16,052 nt of DNA from Flavobacteriaceae bacterium (GTDB lineage: Bacteria > Bacteroidota > Bacteroidia > Flavobacteriales > Flavobacteriaceae), in assembly GCA_002693605.1 (NCBI GenBank), contig NZQO01000122.1:1-16052 (forward strand), written 5' to 3'. Position 1 is the first letter of the stretch. Every line of letters begins with the position of its first letter. Under the pieces are notes generated by a model, which saw only the letters and a list, made by a program, of their open reading frames with translations, ran no database searches and was not told where the DNA came from. The position numbers were made by a program, and so were the translations under genes. Shown one piece after another: positions 1 through 7,897 of this stretch.

Positions 1-3000
1 AATATCCATTTCCAGAATACCATGAAGCAGACCCTGGACTTCAACTTTATCAATTACCCCTATATCTTTACCGGGGGCGGTGTGGCCGTAGGCGATATCG
101 ATAACGATGGACTCGAGGACATTTACTTCGTCTCCAATTTCGGGCCCAATAAACTGTACCTAAATCAAGGCGACTTTCAGTTTGAGGATATCACGAAGGC
201 AGCGAACACTGAAGACTACCAAGGGTTCTCAACCGGTGTGAGTATGCTAGACGTAAACAGTGACGGTTACCTCGATATCTATGTATGCAAGGCCGGATCG
301 CTAGATAACGACGAGGGCCGAAGAAACCTGCTATTTATCAACAACCAGAATAGCACGTTTACCGAGGCGGCACGACAATGGGGGCTAGACGACCCAGGTT
401 ACGCAACGCAGGCCTATCCCATAGATTACGACAAGGATGGCGACCTTGATATTTATCTGGTTAACTATCGCTATGATTTCAAGAACAACACTAAGCTCAG
501 CGGTGAAATACAGCGGCAAATTGAGGAAACCACTAGCGACCAATTATATCGCAACGACGGCGCGCGCTTCACCAAGGTAACAGGCGAGGCCGGCGTGTAC
601 AACAAGACATGGGGGCTTGGAGCCGCCATAGGCGATTTCAACAATGACGGATGGGACGATATTTACGTGGCCAACGATTTTCTGGAGCCAGATTTCCTGT
701 ACATTAACCAGCAGGACGGCACCTTTAAAAATGAAATAAACAGCAGGTTCAACCATATTTCGTTTAACAGCATGGGTGCAGACCTTGCCGATATCAACAA
801 CGATCTCGCGCCCGATTTGGTAACCGTAGATATGCTTGCCGAAAATTACGCCCGTGGTAAGGAAAATATGGCCTCAATGAGCACTTCAAATTTCTTGGCA
901 ATGGTAGATGTTGGCTACCATCATGCCTATATGGCTAATATGTTGCAACTTAACAACGGCAATGGCAAATTCAAGGAAATTGGGCAATCCAGTGGGATGG
1001 TAAAGACCGATTGGAGCTGGGCGCCACTCCTTGCCGATTTTGACAATGATGGGCACAAGGACCTTTTTATTACGAACGGGGTGTATAAGGATTATGCCAA
1101 CCAGGACTTTCGGAATAAGGTAAAGAAGCTGAGCGGCGATAAGGTCTCCCTCACACTCGAGGAGGCGATCAATTTACTGCCTTCGGAAAAGCTGAGCAAC
1201 TATATGTTCCAGAATGACAAGAATCTTGGGTTTAAGAAGGTAACCAAGGATTGGGGACTGGACCACCCGACCTTTTCCAACGGTGCGGCCTACGCCGACT
1301 TGGATAACGATGGCGACCTCGATTTGGTCATCAACAATATTGATGATGCGGCGGGAATTTACAAAAATAACAGTGCGAATAACTTTGTGCAGGTCAAGTT
1401 GCGCGGAACACAGAAAAATCCACTGGGTATTGGCAGTAAGGTATACGTGAAGAGCAAGGGTAAATGGCAAGTACAGGAAGTGCGCTTGGCGCGCGGGTTC
1501 GAATCTTCGGTTACCCCAAAACTAACCTTTGGCTTGCACGATACGGACCAGGTCGAGGAAATTGCAGTTCTCTGGAACGACGGTAAAGTTTCCGAAGTAA
1601 AAAACCCTTCAGCCAACCGAGAAATAACGGTGAGCCATTCATCTGCCAAGACTGCTTCACTCAATATACCGAGCACCCAACGTAAAAAGCAACCGGCCAA
1701 TGCCACTTCCTTAGGCCTCACCTATGCGCACAAGGAGAACACCTTCAACGATTATAGCTTGCAGTTGCTGTTGCCGCAGAAACAATCCTCGAAAGGTACG
1801 GCCATTACCACGGCCGACGTAAATAGCGATGGGCTCGATGATTTTTTCGTAGGAAATGCCGCCGGGGCAGCTGCCGCGCTCTACGTCCAGAAAAGCGACG
1901 GGACATTTTTGGAAACCAATCAAAGATTGTGGCAAAACGAAGCGAAGTTTGAAGATGCAAATGCCCAATTTTTTGATGCCGATGGCGATGGCGACCAAGA
2001 CCTTTACGTGGTTAGCGCCGGTTACGAACTCAATGAAAACGACCCCCGGCTTCAGGATAGGCTCTACCTCAACAACGGTCGCGGCGAATATGCAAAGAGC
2101 ACCGGCGCCCTGCCCACATTGCTCGTGTCGGGCAAGGCGCTGGCCATCTCAGATTACGATGGGGACGGCGACCTCGATATTTTTGTAGGCGGCAACGTGG
2201 TAACCAAGAAATATCCCTTGCCGCCAAGCTCCCACTTACTTGAAAATACCAACGGAACCTTTACCGACGTTACCGACAATCATCCCGAACTAAAGGATGT
2301 TGGGATGGTTTCCGAAGCGTTGTTTACCGATTACGATAACGACAGCAATATCGATTTGGTAATGGTGGGCGAATGGATGGCCCCCACCTTCTTTCAGAAC
2401 AAAATGGGCCGTTTTACCAAAACGGAAGTAGGCGGGCTGGAGAAGACCGAGGGCTGGTGGTTTAGTATGGCAGCGGCAGATTTCGATGGCGATGGCGACC
2501 AAGATTTCGTATTCGGGAACGTGGGCGGCAACAATAAGTTTCAGCCAAAAAAGGACAAGCCGCTCTATATTTATGCCAAGGATTTTGATAACAATGGCAG
2601 CTTCGACGTTGCCCTGAGCAAGATAAACGATGGGCGACAGGTTCCGGTGCGCGGCAAGGAATGCAGCAGCGAACAAAACCCATTTCTATTGGATAAAATT
2701 GAAACCTATAAAGAATTTGCGAGTCTCGAAATGAAAGATATTTACGGCGAGGATAAACTGAAGGACGCCTACAGGCTTACCGCCCATATGTTTGAAAGTG
2801 TCTATGCCGAAAATATGGGGAATGGAACCTTTAAAATTTCGAAATTGCCAATGGAGGCACAACTTGGGCCAACCATGGCATTTACCATAAACGACATTAA
2901 TAACGACGGAAATTTGGACATCCTGGGCGTGGGCGCAATCTACGATGCCGAGGTGGAGACCATTCGCTACGACGCCAACTTTGGCTACGTGCTGCTAGGA

Positions 3001-3153
3001 AACGGCCACGGAAAATTTACCCATAGCAATTTACACGATCCATTTGTAGATAGCGACGCCAAGGACATCGCTACTATCAGCATACAGAATAAAAAGCATT
3101 ATATGGTGGTGAGCAACAATGCCCCTTTGCAGGTATTTAGCTATACGCCCTAG
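1..3153 (+). CDS. FG-GAP/VCBS repeat protein with ASPIC/UnbV domain (5' partial)
   Basis: Large, probably cell-surface or secreted beta-propeller protein; 1050 residues are visible. The frame is open from base 1, and the seven codons before the first ATG (base 22) read NIHFQNT, which continues the usual N-terminal part of this family. That ATG is therefore internal, and the true start with its signal peptide is outside the window. About 14 calcium-binding loops of the DxDxDGxxD kind are spread from about residue 25 to 960 (counting from the ATG at 22), for example DIDNDGLEDIYF, DYDKDGDLDIYL and DADGDGDQDLYV. They form two propeller-like halves around an ASPIC/UnbV domain at about residues 455-540. 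In Bacteroidota such proteins often sit near SusC/SusD glycan-uptake genes; no such partner is visible here, and ligand and role are unknown. The stop codon overlaps that of the convergent gene on the other strand. Family assignment is secure, function is not. Confidence 0.93.
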   Translation, partial: NIHFQNTMKQTLDFNFINYPYIFTGGGVAVGDIDNDGLEDIYFVSNFGPNKLYLNQGDFQFEDITKAANTEDYQGFSTGVSMLDVNSDGYLDIYVCKAGSLDNDEGRRNLLFINNQNSTFTEAARQWGLDDPGYATQAYPIDYDKDGDLDIYLVNYRYDFKNNTKLSGEIQRQIEETTSDQLYRNDGARFTKVTGEAGVYNKTWGLGAAIGDFNNDGWDDIYVANDFLEPDFLYINQQDGTFKNEINSRFNHISFNSMGADLADINNDLAPDLVTVDMLAENYARGKENMASMSTSNFLAMVDVGYHHAYMANMLQLNNGNGKFKEIGQSSGMVKTDWSWAPLLADFDNDGHKDLFITNGVYKDYANQDFRNKVKKLSGDKVSLTLEEAINLLPSEKLSNYMFQNDKNLGFKKVTKDWGLDHPTFSNGAAYADLDNDGDLDLVINNIDDAAGIYKNNSANNFVQVKLRGTQKNPLGIGSKVYVKSKGKWQVQEVRLARGFESSVTPKLTFGLHDTDQVEEIAVLWNDGKVSEVKNPSANREITVSHSSAKTASLNIPSTQRKKQPANATSLGLTYAHKENTFNDYSLQLLLPQKQSSKGTAITTADVNSDGLDDFFVGNAAGAAAALYVQKSDGTFLETNQRLWQNEAKFEDANAQFFDADGDGDQDLYVVSAGYELNENDPRLQDRLYLNNGRGEYAKSTGALPTLLVSGKALAISDYDGDGDLDIFVGGNVVTKKYPLPPSSHLLENTNGTFTDVTDNHPELKDVGMVSEALFTDYDNDSNIDLVMVGEWMAPTFFQNKMGRFTKTEVGGLEKTEGWWFSMAAADFDGDGDQDFVFGNVGGNNKFQPKKDKPLYIYAKDFDNNGSFDVALSKINDGRQVPVRGKECSSEQNPFLLDKIETYKEFASLEMKDIYGEDKLKDAYRLTAHMFESVYAENMGNGTFKISKLPMEAQLGPTMAFTINDINNDGNLDILGVGAIYDAEVETIRYDANFGYVLLGNGHGKFTHSNLHDPFVDSDAKDIATISIQNKKHYMVVSNNAPLQVFSYTP

Positions 3154-3809
3154 AAATAGGGGCGATATTGCGCTATCCTGAAATCCAACGTGGTGCTGTT
3201 CGGATTTTCCGACTTCATTTTTTTATAGGCTGGCAAGCTGCCAACCGCACGATTGGCGGCTCCGGAAGGCGCGGTGAGCGATACGGTGGTAATGGTCCTT
3301 CCTCCCTGGGGCAACTGGAATTGATGCACCCGCGGAACTTCTTCCGAAATTTCGACAAGCCGAATACCATACGATTTCAGAAGTCTTCGGAAAAAATATT
3401 CCGGTCCGTTCTTGCTATTTCCGCCCGTGAAAAGGAGCGTAGATACCGATTCATGAGTATTCAAGATAGCCACCAAATCGCGGAGCTCTACCTGTTGCAT
3501 CCCAAGGTCTGAGGCATCTATCTTTTCCCGCTGCGCCGACGCCACGATATCGCAAATACCGATGTGGCGCGATTCGAGAAATTTCTTTCGCTGCATGACC
3601 GCCTTCTGGGTAGTTTCATAATCGAGGTTTAATTCGAAGATCGCATCCAAAATGGGCCAGAGCTGACCGTCCCGGCTGCCGTAGCAGAAATCGACATCGC
3701 CCGGCTTTAAGTCGCCTACCGTAAATCGCGGTGGCGGCAAGGTACCTACAATAAGCTTAGTGGCTCCACGGGGAATAAAGGGCGGGTATGGGTGCGTGTG
3801 CTGGAACAC
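3150..3809 (-). CDS. Uracil-DNA glycosylase superfamily protein, atypical active site
   Basis: A 219-residue protein of the UDG fold, presumably removing or binding damaged bases in DNA. Motif 1 appears as VGTLPPPRF (residues 21-29), followed by a conserved aromatic/Trp block CYGSRDGQLW (42-51), a GGNSKNGPEYFF loop (129-140), and a motif-2-like LTAPSGAANRA (178-188) resembling the Mug-type PSG motif. In family 6 hypoxanthine-DNA glycosylases the region matching residues 43-51 carries a functional Asn before xFW; here it reads DGQLW, so activity and substrate are uncertain. The start is a GTG at 3807-3809. An in-frame stop lies two codons upstream, and the conserved motif begins at about residue 17, so no later start fits. 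The upstream yaaA stop and this GTG share one base (TAGTG), pointing to translational coupling. Superfamily is fairly sure; enzyme specificity is not. Confidence 0.8.
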   Translation of the reverse strand: MFQHTHPYPPFIPRGATKLIVGTLPPPRFTVGDLKPGDVDFCYGSRDGQLWPILDAIFELNLDYETTQKAVMQRKKFLESRHIGICDIVASAQREKIDASDLGMQQVELRDLVAILNTHESVSTLLFTGGNSKNGPEYFFRRLLKSYGIRLVEISEEVPRVHQFQLPQGGRTITTVSLTAPSGAANRAVGSLPAYKKMKSENPNSTTLDFRIAQYRPYF

Positions 3810-4570
3810 TACCTAATAAAGACCGGTTCCTGCGCGTTCTCGGTCTCGCTCTCACTATAGCGATAGCCGTCGTAGTTAAACCCCAGTATATCTTCCTTCG
3901 TTCGTGCATCGGTTTCCAAAATATAGCGCACCATACTGCCGCGCGCCTTCTTCGCGAAAAACGAAATAATCTTGAGCTTTCCGTTTTTGAAGTCCTTAAA
4001 GACGGGCGCCATAACATGGGCTTTCAATTTCTTCGGCTTAATTACCTTAAAATATTCTTGGCTCGCCAAATTGACGAAGAGCTCATTTTCGGAAAGCTCA
4101 TCGTTTAGTTTTTCGGTTATGGTATCGCCCCAAAATTCGTATAAATTCGCGTCACGCTGTATTTTCAGGTTGGTGCCCATTTCGAGCCGGTATGGCTGTA
4201 TTAGGTCAAAAGGGCGCAGTAGTCCATACATCCCCGAGAGAATGCGCAAGGTTTCCTGCAGACGATCCATCGCATTTTTCGGAAGGGAATAGGCGTCAAG
4301 GCCCTGGTACACATCGCCAGAAAAGGCGAAAACCGCGGGCCTCGCGTTATTATCTGAAAATGGGGTCGAAAATTCCTTGTAACGCTGATAATTTAAATCG
4401 GCCAGCTTTTCGCTTATGTCCATCAGCTCCCCAATTTCCTTTTTTGTTTTGCGCTCGAGTTTCTTGTTGATTGTTTCGGCTTGCTTCAGAAAAAAAGGTT
4501 GGGTGCTGCGCGATACTGGCAATTCCGATTCAAAGTCTAAGGTCTTGGCGGGAGAAATGACGATTTTCAT
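3809..4570 (-). CDS. yaaA: Peroxide stress protein YaaA (DUF328/UPF0246)
   Basis: A 253-residue cytosolic protein of the YaaA family, the usual length. In E. coli YaaA limits intracellular free iron during hydrogen peroxide stress and so reduces Fenton damage; a DNA-binding-like fold has been reported for it. Family marks visible here are the N-terminal [13 protein letters not shown], the central block [20 protein letters not shown] (residues 111-130), NLYEFWGD (142-149), NLASQEYFK (167-175) and the C-terminal FNYDGYRYS (231-239). It lies 69 bases after rluD and overlaps the next gene by one base. A candidate promoter lies just upstream (4586-4615), so it may be expressed apart from rluD. Pairing with a DNA glycosylase-like gene fits a role in oxidative damage, though that link is inference from position only. 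Confidence 0.93.
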   Translation of the reverse strand: MKIVISPAKTLDFESELPVSRSTQPFFLKQAETINKKLERKTKKEIGELMDISEKLADLNYQRYKEFSTPFSDNNARPAVFAFSGDVYQGLDAYSLPKNAMDRLQETLRILSGMYGLLRPFDLIQPYRLEMGTNLKIQRDANLYEFWGDTITEKLNDELSENELFVNLASQEYFKVIKPKKLKAHVMAPVFKDFKNGKLKIISFFAKKARGSMVRYILETDARTKEDILGFNYDGYRYSESETENAQEPVFIR

Positions 4571-4585
4571 AATTCAAATTTTTCC

Positions 4586-4615
4586 TAAAAATAAATAGAA
4601 AAAGAAGGCTGCAAA
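4586..4615 (-). promoter_or_regulatory. Candidate Bacteroidota promoter for yaaA and the glycosylase gene
   Basis: On the minus strand TTTG (4612-4615) is followed after 18 bases by TATTTTTA (4586-4593), one mismatch from the TAnnTTTG -7 element. It would give yaaA a very short leader of roughly ten bases. Assigned by pattern and spacing only. Confidence 0.45.
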
Positions 4616-4639
4616 AGAAGAATCGATAAGGAAAACCAA

Positions 4640-5686
4640 TTACTCGATTACATGTTTCGAATAATTGCGCCACTTTTCGAGACAGGCCTCCATATCGTCT
4701 GGAATTTGGGTCTCAAATTGCAGCCATTTCCCCGTTACAGGATGCTCAAAGCCCAAGGTACGGGCATGCAAGGCCTGGCGCGGCAAGATTTTAAAGCAAT
4801 TCTCAACGAATTGCTTGTACTTACTGAAGTGGGTTCCTTTCAAGATAGTATCGCCCCCATAGCGCTCATCGTTAAACAAGGTATGGCCAATGTGCTTTAG
4901 GTGCACCCTAATTTGATGGGTGCGCCCGGTTTCCAACCTACAGGATAGCAGGGTGACATACCCCAGCCGTTCCAAAACCTTGAAATGGGTTACGGCATGC
5001 TTGCCCTTCTCGGCGTCTTCGCCATGGAAGACAGTATTTTGCAGCCTGTTTTTGGGATGACGGCCAATGTTCCCCTCGATCGTTCCGGCATCTTCCTCCA
5101 CATTTCCCCATACCAATGCCACGTACTCACGCTCGGTCGATTTATTGAAAAATTGGCGCGACAGGTGGGTCATTGCCTCTTCGGTCTTGGCTATCACCAA
5201 AAGTCCGCTAGTATCTTTATCAATTCTATGCACCAACCCCGGGCGGTTGCTCGAGTTGTTCGGGAGGTTATCGAAATGGTACGTAAGCGCGTTTATCAAG
5301 GTGCCGCCGTAGTTGCCATGGCCGGGGTGCACGACCATCCCCGCCGGCTTGTTAACTACCAGCACCGCGTCGTCTTCGTGGACAATATCCAGGGGAATAT
5401 CTTCCGGCACGAGCAAGTACTCGTAGGGGGGGTGCTCGAAAAGCACGGTCACCACATCGCCTCCCTTTACCTTGTAATTTTGCTTAACCACCGCATCGTT
5501 AACGTAGATATTGCCATCTTTGGCCGCTTTCTGAATTTTGTTGCGCGTGGCATTTTCAACGCGGTTCATCAAATATTTGTCAACCCGCAGAGGCTGCTGC
5601 CCCTTATCGGCTACATACCGGTAGTGCTCGTATAAATCGTCGTTCCCATTGTCTTCGGAAACCGCATCGTCATTAAAATTCGTCAT
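4640..5686 (-). CDS. rluD: RluD/RluA-family 23S rRNA pseudouridine synthase
   Basis: A 348-residue enzyme that isomerises uridine to pseudouridine, most likely in 23S rRNA (helix 69 if a true RluD orthologue). An N-terminal S4 RNA-binding domain covers about residues 33-80 (VDKYLMNRVENATRNKIQKA begins it). The catalytic domain has NKPAGMVVHPGHG (112-124), the catalytic motif HRIDKDTSG (153-161) with Asp156 as the presumed nucleophile, and GRTHQIRVHLKHIGHTLFND further on. Length and domain order are normal for the family. The ATG at 5684-5686 lies inside the end of the PASTA gene (14-base overlap), so the two are almost certainly co-transcribed. Family is certain; the exact rRNA target (RluD versus RluC or a Bacteroidota paralogue) cannot be read from sequence alone. 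Confidence 0.92.
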   Translation of the reverse strand: MTNFNDDAVSEDNGNDDLYEHYRYVADKGQQPLRVDKYLMNRVENATRNKIQKAAKDGNIYVNDAVVKQNYKVKGGDVVTVLFEHPPYEYLLVPEDIPLDIVHEDDAVLVVNKPAGMVVHPGHGNYGGTLINALTYHFDNLPNNSSNRPGLVHRIDKDTSGLLVIAKTEEAMTHLSRQFFNKSTEREYVALVWGNVEEDAGTIEGNIGRHPKNRLQNTVFHGEDAEKGKHAVTHFKVLERLGYVTLLSCRLETGRTHQIRVHLKHIGHTLFNDERYGGDTILKGTHFSKYKQFVENCFKILPRQALHARTLGFEHPVTGKWLQFETQIPDDMEACLEKWRNYSKHVIE

Positions 5687-6299
5687 TCTCTATAGTTTCT
5701 TGCGCAGCACCTTCCTCGCCGCTGCCGGTTTCAGTTTCCTCCTGCACGCGATTATACGACTCGTCGCCAACGATTAGGTCGATGACCGATGTTTTCTGAA
5801 GTTCATCGCCAGGCTCCAGTTTCTTGCCCTGATGCCTCAATTCGAGCACTTGGTCGCTAATGTGCGGCCGGTAGCTCACCTTCCCAATTTGGAAGCCCAT
5901 GGCCAAGAGGGTTGGCTCAGCCTGCCGTCGGGTTCTGCCCAGAACGTTCGGAATTTCTATCTTTCGATAGCCCGATGGGTTCAGGTAGAGGTAAATCTTT
6001 CTGTCTTCCTTCACGTTCTTGCCTGCCTTCGGTATTTGCTCAATAACCGAAAACCTTGGGTATTCGGGGTTGTAATTGGCCGAGTCTAGTATTTCATAAT
6101 TCAGTTCAAGCTCGCCTAACGTTTCCTCCACATCATCTAACGACATCTTTGCGAGGTTGGGCACCTCGATCTTTTGGCCGTGGTTGGTAGTTCCGCGAAG
6201 CCACCACATGATGAGAAACGAGAGTACCACAAGAGCCAGGACGGCCAATAGTAATTGTTTCAGAAATGTCCGGGTAAAGATAAATTGGAAAAACGTCAT
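5673..6299 (-). CDS. Membrane-anchored protein with two PASTA domains
   Basis: A 208-residue protein with one N-terminal membrane segment (about residues 14-34, ending MWWLRG), two PASTA domains (about 43-108 and 113-178; each opens with an EVPN or EIPN signature) and an acidic Glu-rich tail (179-208). Four to five positively charged or polar residues before the helix and the PASTA topology suggest an N-in, C-periplasmic anchor. PASTA domains in other bacteria bind muropeptides or beta-lactams and are usually fused to Ser/Thr kinases or PBPs; no kinase or transpeptidase domain is present here. The gene is divergent from ddl, which makes the D-Ala-D-Ala ends of peptidoglycan, and overlaps rluD downstream by 14 bases. 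A cell-wall sensing or structural role is inference from the domain and neighbour. Confidence 0.88.
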   Translation of the reverse strand: MTFFQFIFTRTFLKQLLLAVLALVVLSFLIMWWLRGTTNHGQKIEVPNLAKMSLDDVEETLGELELNYEILDSANYNPEYPRFSVIEQIPKAGKNVKEDRKIYLYLNPSGYRKIEIPNVLGRTRRQAEPTLLAMGFQIGKVSYRPHISDQVLELRHQGKKLEPGDELQKTSVIDLIVGDESYNRVQEETETGSGEEGAAQETIENDEF

Positions 6300-6321
6300 A
6301 CGTGGGCGAAAGATTAGTACG

Positions 6322-6329
6322 CAAAAATA
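6322..6329 (-). promoter_or_regulatory. Candidate -7 element for the PASTA-rluD genes
   Basis: The minus strand reads TATTTTTG, an exact TAnnTTTG match, 23 bases before the ATG of the PASTA gene. No clear TTTG -33 element is seen at 17-20 bases upstream, so only the -7 part is supported. Confidence 0.45.
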
Positions 6330-6365
6330 ACAAACCTAGGTTAGTAACATTCTACGGATTAATGA

Positions 6366-6373
6366 TATTTTTG
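6366..6373 (+). promoter_or_regulatory. Candidate -7 element for ddl-coaD
   Basis: TATTTTTG, an exact TAnnTTTG match, lies 26 bases before the ddl ATG. A weak TTAG (6341-6344) lies 21 bases further upstream. It is the same octamer as the divergent -7 element at 6322-6329, only 36 bases away. Confidence 0.5.
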
Positions 6374-6399
6374 TTTAACGAGATAAATTCGCCTTTGGT

Positions 6400-7380
6400 A
6401 TGGAAAAAAAGAATATCGCCGTAGCTATGGGAGGCTATTCCAGCGAGTATAAAATATCCCTAAACAGCGGTCAGGTGGTTTGCGATGCCCTGGACAAGGA
6501 AAAATACAACGTCTACGCCGTACACATATTGAAGGAAGGCTGGTTTCACGTTTCGGGCAGTGGTGAACGTAGCGAATTAGACAAAGGCACGTTCAGCTTT
6601 GAGAGCAATGGGATGCGCGTTACGCCCCAAATTGTCTTCAACACCATTCATGGTACACCGGGTGAAGATGGCTACCTACAGGCATATCTCAAATTATTGG
6701 GTATACCGCAAACAAGCGCTGGGTTCTACCAGGCCGCGCTAACCTTTAACAAGCGTGACTGTCTTTCTGTCCTCAGGCAATTTGGTATCGACTGTGCGAA
6801 TTCCTTCTACGTAAACCAGGGCACGGAAATAAACCCCTCCGAAATTATAAGGAAAGTCGGGCTCCCGTGTTTCGTGAAGCCAAATCGCGCCGGATCCAGT
6901 TTTGGAGTAAGCAAGGTGAAAACGATGGAAGAATTCCAGCCTGCACTCGATAAGGCGTTTGAGGAGGACTCTGAGGTCATCGTTGAAACTGCGCTAGTAG
7001 GCACCGAGGTGCAGGTGGGCGTTTACAAGCACAACGGGCAAATTATCGCTTTGCCCACTACTGAAATCGTTACCGAGAATGAGTTTTTCGACTATGAGGC
7101 GAAGTATTTGGGCGCTTCGGAAGAAATAACCCCCGCAAGGATCTCGGCCGAAGAGACCGAACGAATTCAGGAAACCGCCAAAAAAATCTACAATTTGTTA
7201 AATATGACCGGCATTACGCGTAGCGATTTCATAATACAGAAAGGGCGGCCGTATTTTATGGAAATCAACACCAACCCGGGCCTATCAAGGGAGAGTATCG
7301 TCCCGAAACAGGTTCGCGAGGCAGGAATGACCCTTACCCAATTCTTCGGAATATTGGTAGAAGGGGCGCTAGCGCGCTAA
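6400..7380 (+). CDS. ddl: D-alanine--D-alanine ligase
   Basis: A 326-residue ATP-grasp ligase that joins two D-alanines with ATP to give the terminal dipeptide of the peptidoglycan stem; cytosolic. The N-terminal domain shows MGGYSSEYKISLNSG (residues 10-24), where Glu16 matches the catalytic Glu of Ddl. The substrate loop is followed by an ATP-grasp segment with FVKPNRAGSSFGVSK and VETALVGTEVQVGV, and the C-terminal metal/substrate site EINTNPGLSRES begins at Glu288. Length is typical of flavobacterial Ddl. The start ATG is preceded by an AT-rich leader with no Shine-Dalgarno sequence, normal for this phylum. It is followed after 56 bases by coaD on the same strand. Identity is secure. Confidence 0.97.
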   Translation: MEKKNIAVAMGGYSSEYKISLNSGQVVCDALDKEKYNVYAVHILKEGWFHVSGSGERSELDKGTFSFESNGMRVTPQIVFNTIHGTPGEDGYLQAYLKLLGIPQTSAGFYQAALTFNKRDCLSVLRQFGIDCANSFYVNQGTEINPSEIIRKVGLPCFVKPNRAGSSFGVSKVKTMEEFQPALDKAFEEDSEVIVETALVGTEVQVGVYKHNGQIIALPTTEIVTENEFFDYEAKYLGASEEITPARISAEETERIQETAKKIYNLLNMTGITRSDFIIQKGRPYFMEINTNPGLSRESIVPKQVREAGMTLTQFFGILVEGALAR

Positions 7381-7409
7381 TTTCTCGGCCACGTGCCGCC
7401 AACTTTTAG

Positions 7410-7417
7410 TATCTTTC
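7410..7417 (+). promoter_or_regulatory. Weak candidate -7 element before coaD
   Basis: TATCTTTC differs from TAnnTTTG in the last base and ends 19 bases before the coaD ATG. No -33 element is seen at the expected spacing, so coaD may equally be read through from ddl. Confidence 0.25.
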
Positions 7418-7436
7418 CATTAAATCTGAAATTTTT

Positions 7437-7877
7437 ATGGTAAAACGCGCCGTATTTCCCGGTTCTTTCGACCCCATCACACTGGGGCACATCGATATCA
7501 TTATGCGGGCCCTACCGCTTTTCGACGAGATTATTATTGCCATAGGCGTGAATACTGCAAAGCAATATATGTGGACCCTCGACGAGCGCAAGCAACGTAT
7601 TGAAGCAGCTTTTGAAGGGGTCAAAGCTATATCTGTAAAGACCTATGAAGGATTGACAGCAGATTTCTGCCAGAAGGAAAATGCGCAATTTATAGTCAGG
7701 GGCCTGCGCAACACCACCGATTTCACCTACGAACAGACCATTGCACAGGCGAACGATAAAGTGAATGGCATTGATAGTGTATTCTTGGTATGCAGTCCGG
7801 AATATGCCTATATTTCATCTTCCATCGTTCGGGATATCGCACGAAACGGGGGCGATTTTAGCAGCTTGGTTCCTTAA
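7437..7877 (+). CDS. coaD: Phosphopantetheine adenylyltransferase (PPAT)
   Basis: A 146-residue nucleotidyltransferase that transfers AMP from ATP to 4'-phosphopantetheine, the penultimate step of coenzyme A synthesis; a soluble hexamer in known members. The N-terminal FPGSFDPITLGHIDII (residues 7-22) holds the TxGH signature (Thr15, His18), and FIVRGLRNTTDF and the C-terminal ISSSIVRDIARNGGDF carry the remaining nucleotide-binding residues. The protein ends directly after SLVP, a few residues earlier than most homologues, which usually continue past this proline; all catalytic parts are present. The gene converges on rpsT, and a hairpin terminator starts 20 bases after its stop. Confidence 0.97.
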   Translation: MVKRAVFPGSFDPITLGHIDIIMRALPLFDEIIIAIGVNTAKQYMWTLDERKQRIEAAFEGVKAISVKTYEGLTADFCQKENAQFIVRGLRNTTDFTYEQTIAQANDKVNGIDSVFLVCSPEYAYISSSIVRDIARNGGDFSSLVP

Positions 7878-7897
7878 ACCAGCCGTACAAAACAAAA

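Noticed and set aside
4985..5635. Long plus-strand open frame (216 codons) opposite rluD
   Set aside because: It is antisense to a clear pseudouridine synthase, has no recognisable domain, and mirrors codon bias of the real gene.
7366..7379. Overlapping palindromes GCGCTAGCGC and TAGCGCGCTA at the end of ddl
   Set aside because: They have no loop and no T tract, and lie in the last codons (GALAR), so neither a terminator nor a clear operator is supported.
7386..7398. Short GC hairpin (CGGC / GCCG) after ddl as a terminator
   Set aside because: The stem is four base pairs and not followed by a T tract; coaD is close downstream on the same strand.
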